Shown here: one piece after another, positions 7,296 through 15,746 of the stretch | Numbering within the stretch: the stretch's first letter is position 1 | How the letters are laid out: every line of letters starts with the position of its first letter | Origin: an uncultured Oscillibacter sp. | Lineage (GTDB): Bacteria; Bacillota; Clostridia; Oscillospirales; Oscillospiraceae | Direction of reading: 5' to 3' | NCBI GenBank assembly: GCA_947382875.1 | Contig: CANDBG010000007.1 | Coordinates: forward strand, 1 to 64,000 | Length of the DNA: 64,000 bases | Made by a program: the position numbers and the translations under genes | Notes under the pieces: generated by a model | Told to the model about the DNA's origin: nothing | Seen by the model: only the letters and a program-made list of their open reading frames with translations | The model's database searches: none

Positions 7296-8660
7296 ATGCT
7301 TTTGAAATCGAAACTTTTTGGAACAGTATATCATTTTAAATCGGTCAAGGATGTTCTGGCGAAGGCCGGAGAGGAAAAGAGCGGCGATGCCCTTTGTAAA
7401 ATCGCTGCGGGAAGCGCTCAGGAACGGATTGCTGCGAAAATTGCTCTCGGAAATCTGCTGGTGTCTGATCTGCGCAACAATCCTGCCATTCCTTATGAGC
7501 AGGATGAGGTGACGCGGATCATTCAGGATGACCTGAATGAGCAGATTTATAACAGCATCAAGAACTGGTCTATTCAGGAGCTGCGGGAGTATATCCTCAG
7601 CGATAAGACCACGGAAGAGGATCTAAAACGGATTTCACGGGGACTGTCATCCGAGGCCATTGCAGCAGTCTGCAAGCTGATGGGAAATCTGGACCTGGCC
7701 TATGCGGCCAGAAAAATCCGTAACGTCACCCACTGCAATACAACACTTGGTGAACGCGGCATCCTTGGCACCCGCCTTCAGCCCAATCATCCCAGCGATG
7801 ACGAAGACGGTATCCGTATGGCAATCTATGAAGGACTCAGCTACGGTATTGGAGATGCGGTCATCGGCGTAAACCCCTCGGTGAGCTCCGTGGACAAGAC
7901 GCTGCGAGTGATGAACATGATGCAGGAGGTCAAGACCAAATTGGAGATTCCCACCCAAGTGTGCTATCTGGTCCACGTAACTACGATGATGGAGGCCATC
8001 CGGCAGGGTGCACCCACCGATTTGGTGTTTGCCAGTATTTCCGGCTCCCAGTTGTGCAACGACACCTTTGGAATCAATGCAGCTATCCTGGAGGAGGCTC
8101 GGCAGACCATTTTGAAGGGCGGAACCTGCACTGGGCCCAACGTGATGTACTTTGAGACTGGGCAGGGTCCTGAGAATGCGGGCAACATGCACTTTGACAC
8201 CGACATGGTGACGATGGAGGCCCGCACCTATGGCTTTGGCCGCCATTTTCAGCCCTTTATCGTCAACGATGTCGTCGGCTTTGTCGGACCAGAGGTTCAG
8301 TACGACTACAAGCAGTGTGTGCGCTCCCAGCTTGAGGATGTGTTTATGGCCAAGCTGAGCGGACTGCCCATCGGAACGGATATTGCTTTCTCCGGTCACG
8401 TCAAGGCGGATTACAACGACAACGATGTCGTCCTGATGGCGGTTACTCTTGCCGGCACCCAGTATTGGATCGGTGTAGCCGGCGGAGCCGACCCGACTAC
8501 CTATAATATGGAGTCTTCCCACCAGGACATCGCGGCATTGCGTGAGATGTGCAGCCTGCGAGTCGTTCCTGCCTTTGAAAAGTGGTGCCAAAAATGGGGG
8601 GTTATGGATGAGAATGGAAAGCTGACCGATCTTGCCGGCGACCCTTCCATCTTCCTTTAA
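7296..8660 (+). CDS. eutB: EutB, ethanolamine ammonia-lyase large subunit
   Basis: 454 residues, the usual length of the catalytic heavy chain of adenosylcobalamin-dependent ethanolamine ammonia-lyase, which splits ethanolamine to acetaldehyde and ammonia. The sequence is full length and family-typical throughout, with the TIM-barrel segments around TRLQPNHPSDDEDGIR, GDAVIGVNPS and the C-terminal GDPSIFL ending. GGAGGCGG precedes the ATG. It is expected to act as an (EutB-EutC) hexamer inside the microcompartment, with the cobalamin bound at the EutB/EutC interface. eutC follows 23 bp later. Confidence 0.96.
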   Translation: MLLKSKLFGTVYHFKSVKDVLAKAGEEKSGDALCKIAAGSAQERIAAKIALGNLLVSDLRNNPAIPYEQDEVTRIIQDDLNEQIYNSIKNWSIQELREYILSDKTTEEDLKRISRGLSSEAIAAVCKLMGNLDLAYAARKIRNVTHCNTTLGERGILGTRLQPNHPSDDEDGIRMAIYEGLSYGIGDAVIGVNPSVSSVDKTLRVMNMMQEVKTKLEIPTQVCYLVHVTTMMEAIRQGAPTDLVFASISGSQLCNDTFGINAAILEEARQTILKGGTCTGPNVMYFETGQGPENAGNMHFDTDMVTMEARTYGFGRHFQPFIVNDVVGFVGPEVQYDYKQCVRSQLEDVFMAKLSGLPIGTDIAFSGHVKADYNDNDVVLMAVTLAGTQYWIGVAGGADPTTYNMESSHQDIAALREMCSLRVVPAFEKWCQKWGVMDENGKLTDLAGDPSIFL

Positions 8661-8683
8661 TTGATGAACAGGGGGTGAAAGAA

Positions 8684-9607
8684 ATGAGTGTGCGAAATTA
8701 TGATGAAGAGAAAATTGTAAAAGCAATTATCAGCGCTTTGGAGATGCTTGAGGATAAAGGCACCTCAACTGTTGCAGCAAAGGATGTCACAGTCAAAGTG
8801 CATGTTCAGGAGGCTGTGGGCCAGGTCGATGACGTGCCAGACGAGAAGCTGCCGGATATTGCGATGATTCCGGAGGATGAAATCTGCTTTGTGGATCACC
8901 TTAAGAATAGGGAGGCAATTCTTGAGCTGAAGAAGACGACCCCGGCAAGAACGCTGAGCGGGCGGGTGGGCGACCGTGAAAAGACAGAAATCGTCTTTCG
9001 TAAAAATGCCAATCTGTCGGCGATGGTAGACGCGGTGTGGAAGCCCCTGGACCGTGAATTCGTAAAGAAAATGGGTTATCCGATCATCAAGACAAAGCCC
9101 AACAGCAAGGACGAGTATCTGATGCGGCCCGATCTGGGCAGAGAACTGGACGAGGAAAACTTGGAAATCGTCCGCACAAAGCTAAAGAAGAACCCCGATG
9201 TTCAGATCGTCCTGGGCGAGGGGCAGAGCGTTTTAGGACTGGAGACAAGCATGCCTGAAATGTTGCCGGCTCTGCTGCAAGGCCTGGAGGCCAACCATAT
9301 CGACTATGGTACGCCGATTTTCGTGGAGTACACACGAGTTGGCGTGGGCGATCTCATCGGCAAAACGGTGGGCGCCAAGGTCGTGTGTGTGATTTTGGGC
9401 GAGAGGCCCGGCCACCTGAGCTGGAGAGGACTGGGCTGCTATGTCACCTATGCGCCAGAAGTTGGAATATTGGAATCCAAGCGGACAGCAGTGACGACCA
9501 TTCAGGACGACGGTGGCACCCCGCCCGCCGAGGCAGGCGCTTATGTTGCCGATTTGATTAAACGCATTCTTCAAGAGAAGAAGAGCGGCGTTGATCTGGT
9601 TTTGTGA
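8684..9607 (+). CDS. eutC: EutC, ethanolamine ammonia-lyase small subunit
   Basis: 307 residues, light chain of ethanolamine ammonia-lyase; it completes the cobalamin-binding site on EutB. Conserved EutC blocks are visible: RVGVGDLIGK, ILGERPGHL and the ending region SKRTAVTTIQDDGGTPPAEAG. I start at ATG 8684 because GGGGGTG lies 8 bases upstream; a GTG three codons earlier overlaps that site. The N-terminal about 20 residues (SVRNYDEEKIVKAIISAL) are amphipathic and separated from the core by a Thr/Val/Ala-rich linker, the usual look of a microcompartment targeting helix. Confidence 0.95.
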   Translation: MSVRNYDEEKIVKAIISALEMLEDKGTSTVAAKDVTVKVHVQEAVGQVDDVPDEKLPDIAMIPEDEICFVDHLKNREAILELKKTTPARTLSGRVGDREKTEIVFRKNANLSAMVDAVWKPLDREFVKKMGYPIIKTKPNSKDEYLMRPDLGRELDEENLEIVRTKLKKNPDVQIVLGEGQSVLGLETSMPEMLPALLQGLEANHIDYGTPIFVEYTRVGVGDLIGKTVGAKVVCVILGERPGHLSWRGLGCYVTYAPEVGILESKRTAVTTIQDDGGTPPAEAGAYVADLIKRILQEKKSGVDLVL

Positions 9608-9638
9608 TTCGCAGGATCAGAAAGATGCAGGTGATGTA

Positions 9639-10295
9639 ATGAAAGGTGATAAGATATATCCGGAGATTTTGAGTTTTGTGATTATCAGCAAGGTGGAGCG
9701 GTGCATGGCGGAGGAATTGGGTATGACTCCGGATCAGCATAGCTGCGCGATCCTAACTGCGACCATTGATGACTTTGTGTTTATCGCCTTGGACGAGGCG
9801 ACCAAGCGAGCCAATGTGACATGTTCTTACGCCAAGTCCTTCTATGGCGGAAATCCAAATTCTTCTTCAAAGCTTCAGGGAGAAGGTATTGGAATCATTG
9901 CAGGGCCGACAGTTGGTGAAGTCAAAGCAGCGGTGGAGGCTGTCAAGGAGATTGAGGAGAACAAGATTATTTACGCCGTCAGCTGCAATGAGGACGACAG
10001 CATTTGCTATCTTACCTATACGGTATCACGGATTGGGAGCTTTTTTGCAGAGATGGCTGGGATTCCTGAGGGAAGCGCAATGGGTTATGCAGCAGGACCG
10101 TCGGTGGAGTCTATCTATGCATCCGATTATGCGGTAAAGGCCTCAGGCGCAACGATGGTCAAGTTCTTTGCACCGCCCACTGAGACCAACAGCAGCGGCG
10201 CCCTGTTTTTTGGCACACAATCTGAATGCGCGGCGGCGTGCAAGGCGTTTGGCGAGGGTGTTCAGAGCATTGCGGATGATCCGATTCAATCATGA
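9639..10295 (+). CDS. eutL: EutL, trimeric microcompartment shell protein
   Basis: 218 residues with two fused BMC domains in the EutL permutation, the usual length. EutL forms trimers that tile the shell and contain gated pores, and ethanolamine binding in the pore region has been described for the family. The start at 9639 has AGGTGAT just upstream; the longer frame from 9591 overlaps eutC and is not family-like. It lies 31 bp after eutC and 24 bp before eutQ. Confidence 0.93.
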   Translation: MKGDKIYPEILSFVIISKVERCMAEELGMTPDQHSCAILTATIDDFVFIALDEATKRANVTCSYAKSFYGGNPNSSSKLQGEGIGIIAGPTVGEVKAAVEAVKEIEENKIIYAVSCNEDDSICYLTYTVSRIGSFFAEMAGIPEGSAMGYAAGPSVESIYASDYAVKASGATMVKFFAPPTETNSSGALFFGTQSECAAACKAFGEGVQSIADDPIQS

Positions 10296-10319
10296 AAATA
10301 CTTGGGGAGGTAAAGAGGC

Positions 10320-10769
10320 GTGAACATTAGCGATTCTATGCTGAGGGAGATCATCAAGGAAGTATTGGCGGAGACCTGCAAAAAGGAGAACGGCGAGGAC
10401 TTCATCAAGGAGAAGGATCCCTCTGGTGTGCTGTGTATTAAGACGCAGACTGTGAAATGCGATCCCTTTGATCCTGGAGTTCCGGCGAATGTGAGACTGA
10501 AGGATGTCGTGACGCTGGAAGAGAGCCCGCGACTGGGCTGCGGCCTGCTGGAGATCGACCACTGCGCGTATCCTTGGACGCTGACCTATGACGAGTTCTA
10601 CTACGTAATCGATGGCATTCTGGAGATCATTGTCGATGGACGGCACATCGCTGGCAAGGCCGGTGATATCATGCACATTCCCAAGGGGACGAAGATCCAT
10701 TTCTCCTCCCCTGAAACTTGCCGAGCAGTGTATTTCACCTACCCGGCGGACTGGGCAAATGCAACATAA
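10320..10769 (+). CDS. eutQ: EutQ, cupin-type ethanolamine utilisation protein
   Basis: 149 residues, a single cupin barrel; it corresponds to the C-terminal part of the longer enteric EutQ and is the usual short Firmicutes form. Cupin strands are visible as LEIDHCAYPWTLTYDEFYYVIDG and GDIMHIPKGTKIHF. EutQ of Salmonella has been reported to have acetate kinase activity, so it might convert acetyl-phosphate from PduL to acetate with ATP gain; whether the short form does so is inference. The start is GTG at 10320, with GGGGAGG nine bases upstream. Confidence 0.88.
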   Translation: MNISDSMLREIIKEVLAETCKKENGEDFIKEKDPSGVLCIKTQTVKCDPFDPGVPANVRLKDVVTLEESPRLGCGLLEIDHCAYPWTLTYDEFYYVIDGILEIIVDGRHIAGKAGDIMHIPKGTKIHFSSPETCRAVYFTYPADWANAT

Positions 10770-10797
10770 TTATTTGTAAAAGAAAGGTAGTGCAATT

Positions 10798-11073
10798 ATG
10801 AATCAGGAAGCTCTTGGTATGATCGAAACCAAAGGCCTGGTGGGTGCAGTCGAAGCGGCGGACGCCATGGTCAAAGCGGCAAATGTGCAGCTTGTGAAGT
10901 GGGAAAAGATTGGCTCCGGTCTTGTGACTGTAATGGTTCGCGGGGATGTCGGCGCGGTGAAATCCGCTGTGGAAGCCGGTTCCATGGCCGCCAGCAACGT
11001 GGGCGAAGTGGTCTCCTCTCATGTGATTCCCAGGCCGCATACAGATGTGGAACTGATTATTGGAAAGCAGTAA
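10798..11073 (+). CDS. eutM: EutM, hexameric BMC shell protein (copy 1)
   Basis: 91 residues, one canonical BMC domain: [19 protein letters not shown], the GSGLVTV pore strand region, [13 protein letters not shown], and [11 protein letters not shown]. It forms hexamers that make up the bulk of the shell facets. AAAGGTAG precedes the ATG. It is close to, but distinct from, the second copy at 11777-12049, and an extended BMC protein lies between them. Confidence 0.95.
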   Translation: MNQEALGMIETKGLVGAVEAADAMVKAANVQLVKWEKIGSGLVTVMVRGDVGAVKSAVEAGSMAASNVGEVVSSHVIPRPHTDVELIIGKQ

Positions 11074-11101
11074 GCTGGCTGCACAATGATAGGAGCGGCG
11101 A

Positions 11102-11665
11102 ATGGCTGACAATAGAGATATGAAAGATGCAGTTGGATTGATCGAAGTGGTCGGGCTTGCAGCGGCAGTCCGGGCTTTAGACGCGGCATTGAAATCGGCA
11201 GACGTACGAATACTGGGTGTTGAAAGCGCCCGCGGCGGAGGCCAGATCGTCATAAAACTGGGCGGCACAGTCAGCGCTGTGGAATCTGCCGTAAAGGTTA
11301 GTATCTGCGCGGCAGAGGAGATGGGTGCATGTGTCCATGCAAGCAGGGTGATTCCCAGACCTGCAGAGGGACTCGCGCAGCTGTTCTGGCCAGGCGGCAG
11401 GGATATGGTGGATATTGCCTATCAGAAAAAACCAAAAGCCGCAGCTGTCGATGCTCCTGTGGAAAAGAGCGGCAGAAGTTTTGTAGAACCCAAACCGGCT
11501 GCAGCAGGATCCGAGCCAGCCATGGCAGAGCCTGCGACGGTCATGGAGACGCCCGCTGTTCCCACCGAGGAGAAAAACAAAGAACTTGTGGCGCAGGAAG
11601 ATACCTCAAATTCCACAAAGAGCGATGATAGTGAACCGAAACGGAAAAGACGTAAGCGGTCATAA
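11102..11665 (+). CDS. BMC-H shell protein with long basic C-terminal tail (EutK-like)
   Basis: 187 residues. Residues about 8-95 form one BMC domain (VGLIEVVGLAAAVRALDAAL to HASRVIPRPAEG). The C-terminal 90 residues are low-complexity, rich in Ala, Pro, Glu and Lys, and end in the strongly basic EPKRKRRKRS. Enteric EutK also has a BMC domain plus a C-terminal extension, but there it is a folded helix-turn-helix; here no folded domain is apparent. AGGAGCGG precedes the ATG. The tail could hold cargo or nucleic acid at the shell, or be exposed outside it; this is inference. Position between two eutM copies supports a shell role. Confidence 0.85.
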   Translation: MADNRDMKDAVGLIEVVGLAAAVRALDAALKSADVRILGVESARGGGQIVIKLGGTVSAVESAVKVSICAAEEMGACVHASRVIPRPAEGLAQLFWPGGRDMVDIAYQKKPKAAAVDAPVEKSGRSFVEPKPAAAGSEPAMAEPATVMETPAVPTEEKNKELVAQEDTSNSTKSDDSEPKRKRRKRS

Positions 11666-11776
11666 TTCGGTTTACCATGCGAAAACAGCATATTATCGGA
11701 TTCTGCTCAGCAAATGGAAGTTTTGTGATACGGATCACGGAATAAATCAATGAATCATGATTGGAGGATTTTAATT

Positions 11777-12049
11777 ATGAACGGTGCTTTAGGTATGGTT
11801 GAGACCCGCGGGCTGGTGGGTGCAATTGAGGCAGCTGATGCAATGACCAAGTCTGCAAACGTGGAACTGTGCGGCTATGAGAAGATTGGATCCGGGCTGG
11901 TGACTGTTATGGTCACTGGCGATGTCGGTGCAGTCAAGGCGGCTGTTGAAGCAGGCAGCAATGCCGCTGCCAACGTTGGCGAGGTTGTTTCCTCTCATGT
12001 AATTCCCCGCCCCCACATCAGTGTTGCGGAAATGCTGGGCAAGAAGTAA
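11777..12049 (+). CDS. eutM: EutM, hexameric BMC shell protein (copy 2)
   Basis: 90 residues, a canonical single BMC domain nearly identical in plan to the copy at 10798-11073 ([48 protein letters not shown]). I start at ATG 11777, which has GGAGG ten bases upstream, and not at an in-frame ATG 27 bases earlier. Having two hexamer paralogues allows mixed facets with different pores. The 111-bp gap before it is larger than other gaps in the operon but shows no clear terminator. Confidence 0.95.
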   Translation: MNGALGMVETRGLVGAIEAADAMTKSANVELCGYEKIGSGLVTVMVTGDVGAVKAAVEAGSNAAANVGEVVSSHVIPRPHISVAEMLGKK

Positions 12050-12149
12050 TCCCATGCAGCAGCCAGGCGGCTGCAGGATTTGAACGTGGAAAAGGGGTGC
12101 GTATGTGCTGGCGCAGCTGCGCACTCCTCTTCTTCATTGGGAGGCACAT

Positions 12150-12812
12150 ATGACAAAAGAGCAGATTGATGCCATCATTTATGAGGTGCTGCGCCGCATG
12201 GAAATTGCAGCAGGTGAACACAAGGCGCTGCTGCTTATGGACGGCCATGCGGCGCCCAAGGCGCTTGGTGCATATCTTGAGAGTCTGGTGGAGGAAGGTT
12301 ACGTCTTCACACAGCTTCTCAAGAAAAACGAATCGGTTTGTTCGCAAGTGAAAACCGTCCATCGGACCATATCACCGAGTGCGCTTCGATGTGAGGAGGA
12401 CCTTGTAGAGATGGTCTCGCATCAGGATGTTCTGGTGATATCAGGAATGACATTGGCCCAGACTGCCGCCTTGCGGGAGCTGAGGATTGAAGGGCTTTCG
12501 GCAAAACTTATTTGTGAATTTCTTCGGCAGGGAAAAACTGTGAATATCATCTCTGACTATTTGAGTTTGGACCAGGCCCCGCCTGCCTTCGGCGGAAAGA
12601 TGCGGCATTTGATTGCCGAGCTCGAATCATGGGGAATCTGCTTCCATGGTGTTACAGGCGATTCCGGTGTTTATATTGAGAAAAACATCATTACGAAACA
12701 GGACTTGAAACGCGTTTATGAAGGGCCTGTTGTGCTGGATAAGCGAACAGCATTGACAACGACCGCGAAGAATCTGCTGCAAGAGCGTAACATAGAAATT
12801 TTGCGTCGGTAG
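12150..12812 (+). CDS. Firmicutes eut-operon protein of TIGR02536 type
   Basis: 220 residues, function unknown. From its place and pattern it resembles the conserved ethanolamine-operon protein family TIGR02536 found in Enterococcus, Listeria and Clostridium eut loci; that assignment is from memory and not searched. The first 18 residues (TKEQIDAIIYEVLRRMEI) form an amphipathic helix like microcompartment-targeting peptides, then a Rossmann-like segment (KALLLMDGHAA) begins. GGGAGG lies just before ATG 12150; the longer frame from 12105 is not supported. It sits between shell genes and the cobalamin adenosyltransferase, so it is probably lumenal. Confidence 0.7.
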   Translation: MTKEQIDAIIYEVLRRMEIAAGEHKALLLMDGHAAPKALGAYLESLVEEGYVFTQLLKKNESVCSQVKTVHRTISPSALRCEEDLVEMVSHQDVLVISGMTLAQTAALRELRIEGLSAKLICEFLRQGKTVNIISDYLSLDQAPPAFGGKMRHLIAELESWGICFHGVTGDSGVYIEKNIITKQDLKRVYEGPVVLDKRTALTTTAKNLLQERNIEILRR

Positions 12813-12834
12813 TAAGAAAAAGTTGGAGGTTGCA

Positions 12835-13377
12835 ATGGGAAAAATATATACAAAGGGTGGAGATAAGGGAATGACCACCCTGTATGGCGGAAGCCGCGTG
12901 AAGAAAAGCTGTGCGCGGGTGTGTGCGTATGGCGCTGTGGACGAGGCCAATTCTGCCATTGGTGTCGCTGCGGTTTTCATCAAAAGTCCCGAGCTGAAAG
13001 AGTTGCTGCGTATGTGCCAGGAAAAACTGTTTGTGCTCAGTGCGGAACTGGCCTCCGATGAGCGTGGAAAACGGATGCTGAAGGAGACCATCACAAGCAG
13101 AGATTCCCAGCTGTTGGAGCAGGCGATTGATGCGTTTTCACAGAAATTGGCGCCTAACACAAAGTTTATGATCCCGGGGCAGAGCATACGCTCGGCGTAT
13201 CTGCATGTGGCACGCTCTACCGTTCGCAGGGCAGAGCGGAGCATCATCGCGATTGGTTCGGAGGGGCGGGTCAATTCGGAGATCATTATTTTCATGAACC
13301 GTCTTTCCGACCTGCTCTTCATCATGAGTAGAGTTGTGGACGAATTTGATATTTTTAAAAAACAAGAAGAGGTGTAA
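12835..13377 (+). CDS. PduO-type ATP:cob(I)alamin adenosyltransferase
   Basis: 180 residues of the PduO/MMAB family, which transfers the adenosyl group of ATP to cob(I)alamin to make the coenzyme of EutBC. The ATP-binding N-terminal signature YTKGGDKGMTTLYGG and the C-terminal helix motifs RSTVRRAERS and NRLSDLLFIMSR, which carry the family's catalytic Arg and Asn residues, are intact. It takes the place of enteric EutT, which is unrelated to it in sequence. Start at ATG 12835, with GGAGG six bases upstream (a TTG four codons earlier overlaps that site). It pairs functionally with the PduS-like reductase at 15747. Confidence 0.92.
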   Translation: MGKIYTKGGDKGMTTLYGGSRVKKSCARVCAYGAVDEANSAIGVAAVFIKSPELKELLRMCQEKLFVLSAELASDERGKRMLKETITSRDSQLLEQAIDAFSQKLAPNTKFMIPGQSIRSAYLHVARSTVRRAERSIIAIGSEGRVNSEIIIFMNRLSDLLFIMSRVVDEFDIFKKQEEV

Positions 13378-13382
13378 AGATC

Positions 13383-14807
13383 ATGACGATTGATGAAAAG
13401 ACCCTTGAGAGGATCGTTGCGCTGGTTTCTAAGGAGCTGACCGTGCGGGGAGCGGACACAAGCACTTTCTCACAGTGTGTTGCCGGAGAGTACGAGGATG
13501 TAAACGAGGCCGTAGATGCGGCGTATGCAGCACAAAAGCAGTTGCTGCGGATGACGTTGGCTGACCGGAAACGGATCACCGACAGCATCATCCGCCACTG
13601 TGCGCCCCACATCGAAGAGCTGGCCCATATGGAGCTGGAAGAAACCGGTATGGGCAACTACAAAGATAAACTGACCAAGTTAAATGCTGCTATCTACGGA
13701 ACGCCGTCTGTTGAGGACTTGATTCCGGGCATGGACGCCAACGACTTTGGTGCGGCGATGTATGAGTTTGCTCCCTTTGGTGTCATTGGCGCCCTGACGC
13801 CCTCCACCAACCCGCCGGAGACCGTAATCAACAACTCCATTGTTATGATTGCCGCAGGCAACAGTGTCGTTTTCAGTACGCATCCCAACGCCTATCGGTC
13901 CTCCCGTCGAGCCGTCCAGCTGGTCTCTGAGGCCATTGAGCTTGCTGGCGGGCCCAAGAACCTGATTACCTCCATTGCAAATCCGACCATTGAAAAAACA
14001 AACATCATGATGAAACATCCAAAGGTCATCATGCTCTGCGCCACCGGCGGTCCCGGCGTTGTCAGGACGATCCTGAGCAGCGGCAAGAAGGGTATCGGCG
14101 CCGGCGCCGGGAATCCGCCCGCGCTGGTGGATGAGACGGCGGATGTCCAGCAAGCGGGCAAGGACATTGTCAACGGGGCCAGCTACGACAACAATATTCC
14201 CTGCATCACGGAAAAGGCGGTTGTTGCAGTGGACAGTATCTGCGACGCTCTAATCGACAGCATGACGAAAAATGGCGCCTATCTCATCAAGGACAAAGAG
14301 ATCATCGAGAAGCTGACGGCATTTTGTATGCCGAAGGAGGATAGTCCCAACAAGAAGATGATTGGCAAGAATCCCTCCTATATCCTCAAGCAGATTGGCG
14401 TTACCATCCCTGATGACACCAGGGTCGCCATCTTCGAGGCGGCGGAGGACAACATGCTGGTTATGAATGAACAGATGATGCCGATCCTGCCGATTGTGCG
14501 GGTGAAGGACGCCGAAGCAGGGATTACCTTGTGTGAGCGCATTGAGAACAATCGCCGGCACACTGCAATTTGTCACTCCAAGAACATGGATGTTGTCACA
14601 GAGATGGCCAGCCGTGTTCAGACTACGATTTTTGTTGTCAATGGTCCGTGTTATACATCGATGGGCATTGGCGGGGTTGGTCACAACGCGCTGACCATCG
14701 CGGGTCCTACCGGCGAAGGCCTGACCTCTCCCCGTGTGTTCACAAGAAAACGTAAGATCATGCTTGTAGACAGCTTCAATATCCGCAACAACAAAATGAA
14801 GGCGTAA
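13383..14807 (+). CDS. eutE: EutE, CoA-acylating acetaldehyde dehydrogenase
   Basis: 474 residues of the aldehyde dehydrogenase superfamily, converting acetaldehyde, CoA and NAD+ to acetyl-CoA and NADH. The catalytic Cys is residue 274 in NNIPCITEK, and the nucleotide-binding segment ATGGPGVV is present. The first about 18 residues (TIDEKTLERIVALVSKEL) form the amphipathic helix known to target EutE/PduP to microcompartments. It starts six bases after the adenosyltransferase stop with a GAGGTG site. No eutG alcohol dehydrogenase lies in the operon, so NADH recycling inside the shell must use another route, perhaps the PduS/PduT electron path. Confidence 0.95.
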   Translation: MTIDEKTLERIVALVSKELTVRGADTSTFSQCVAGEYEDVNEAVDAAYAAQKQLLRMTLADRKRITDSIIRHCAPHIEELAHMELEETGMGNYKDKLTKLNAAIYGTPSVEDLIPGMDANDFGAAMYEFAPFGVIGALTPSTNPPETVINNSIVMIAAGNSVVFSTHPNAYRSSRRAVQLVSEAIELAGGPKNLITSIANPTIEKTNIMMKHPKVIMLCATGGPGVVRTILSSGKKGIGAGAGNPPALVDETADVQQAGKDIVNGASYDNNIPCITEKAVVAVDSICDALIDSMTKNGAYLIKDKEIIEKLTAFCMPKEDSPNKKMIGKNPSYILKQIGVTIPDDTRVAIFEAAEDNMLVMNEQMMPILPIVRVKDAEAGITLCERIENNRRHTAICHSKNMDVVTEMASRVQTTIFVVNGPCYTSMGIGGVGHNALTIAGPTGEGLTSPRVFTRKRKIMLVDSFNIRNNKMKA

Positions 14808-14811
14808 TGAT

Positions 14812-15453
14812 ATGGAAAAGAACCAGTTAAAAGATATCGTAGTAAAGGTAGTTGAGAAAATTCATATGCAAGAGGATCGATCCTTCCCGGTTGAGATGTC
14901 GGCTCGGCATGTCCATTTGACGCCAAAGGCGGTTAAGCAGCTGTTTGGAGAAGGCGCTGAAATGATTGTGAAGCGAAATCTGACCCTTCCCGGTTTCCTT
15001 GCCGAGCAGCGAGTAACCATCATTACCGAAAAAGGAGTTTTCAAAAACGTGGCTGTTTTAGGCCCGGCCCGCGACCACATCCAGGTGGAGCTCTCTGCGG
15101 CGGACGCTTATGCGCTGGGAATCAAGCCGCCGGTTAATATCTCGGGGAATCTCTCTGAAGCGGCAGATGTCTATCTCGTCGGCCCGGCTGGAATTATCCA
15201 CGCTGCTGGCAGCGCCATCATCGCCCAGGCTCATGTACATATGAATTCTGACGAGGCAAAGGAATATGACGTGGAGGACCGTGAGATCGTCGAGGTCGAA
15301 CTTCTCAGCAGCCGCCCCGCCGTACTGAAGAACGTGATGATTCGCGTGGGCGAAGGGATGCATGCTATGATGCATATTGACATGGATGAGGCAAACGCCT
15401 GCGGATATACCAAGGAGATGAGAGGGGTTATTCACAAAATCAGCAGGGGGTGA
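14812..15453 (+). CDS. pduL: PduL-type phosphotransacylase
   Basis: 213 residues of the PduL family, which converts acetyl-CoA and phosphate to acetyl-phosphate and frees CoA within the compartment; it replaces the unrelated EutD/Pta enzyme. Zinc-binding motifs are intact: SARHVHLT with His33 and His35, AQAHVHM, and MMHIDMDEANA near the C terminus. The N-terminal EKNQLKDIVVKVVEKIHM helix is a probable encapsulation peptide. It starts four bases after eutE. Acetyl-phosphate could be used by EutQ or a distant acetate kinase. Confidence 0.95.
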   Translation: MEKNQLKDIVVKVVEKIHMQEDRSFPVEMSARHVHLTPKAVKQLFGEGAEMIVKRNLTLPGFLAEQRVTIITEKGVFKNVAVLGPARDHIQVELSAADAYALGIKPPVNISGNLSEAADVYLVGPAGIIHAAGSAIIAQAHVHMNSDEAKEYDVEDREIVEVELLSSRPAVLKNVMIRVGEGMHAMMHIDMDEANACGYTKEMRGVIHKISRG

Positions 15454-15460
15454 TTTCACT

Positions 15461-15724
15461 ATGAAAGTTTGCAAAGTGGTCGGAAACGTTTGGGCGACCA
15501 AGAAGAACGAAGGCTTGGAGGGCTGTAAACTGATGATCGTTTGCGCCGACGGCGAAAGCAGCGCGGAGCGGTTTGTCGCCGCCGACTTCGCGGGTGCGGG
15601 AATTGGAGAAACAGTTCTAGTGGTGACGGGCAGCACTGCTCGCCAAGTAGGGAAATCCGCCCCGATTGATGCCGCGATTGTAGGGATTGTAGACTCCCAG
15701 GAAATTGCCGGCGAGTACCGGTAG
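15461..15724 (+). CDS. eutN: EutN, pentameric BMC vertex protein
   Basis: 87 residues of the EutN/CcmL family, which forms pentamers that close the vertices of the polyhedral shell. Family landmarks are the N-terminal KVVGNVWATKKNEGLEG, the GAGIGETVLVVTGS turn and the APIDAAIVGIVD strand. AGGGGGTGA precedes the ATG. It is the only vertex protein in the locus. The gene lies seven bases after pduL. Confidence 0.95.
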   Translation: MKVCKVVGNVWATKKNEGLEGCKLMIVCADGESSAERFVAADFAGAGIGETVLVVTGSTARQVGKSAPIDAAIVGIVDSQEIAGEYR

Positions 15725-15746
15725 ATTGTGAAAGGGGAGAAACAAA

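Noticed and set aside
7647..8726. 359-codon minus-strand open frame opposite eutB
   Set aside because: Fully antisense to the clear eutB gene and His/Val/Gly-rich as expected for a mirror frame.
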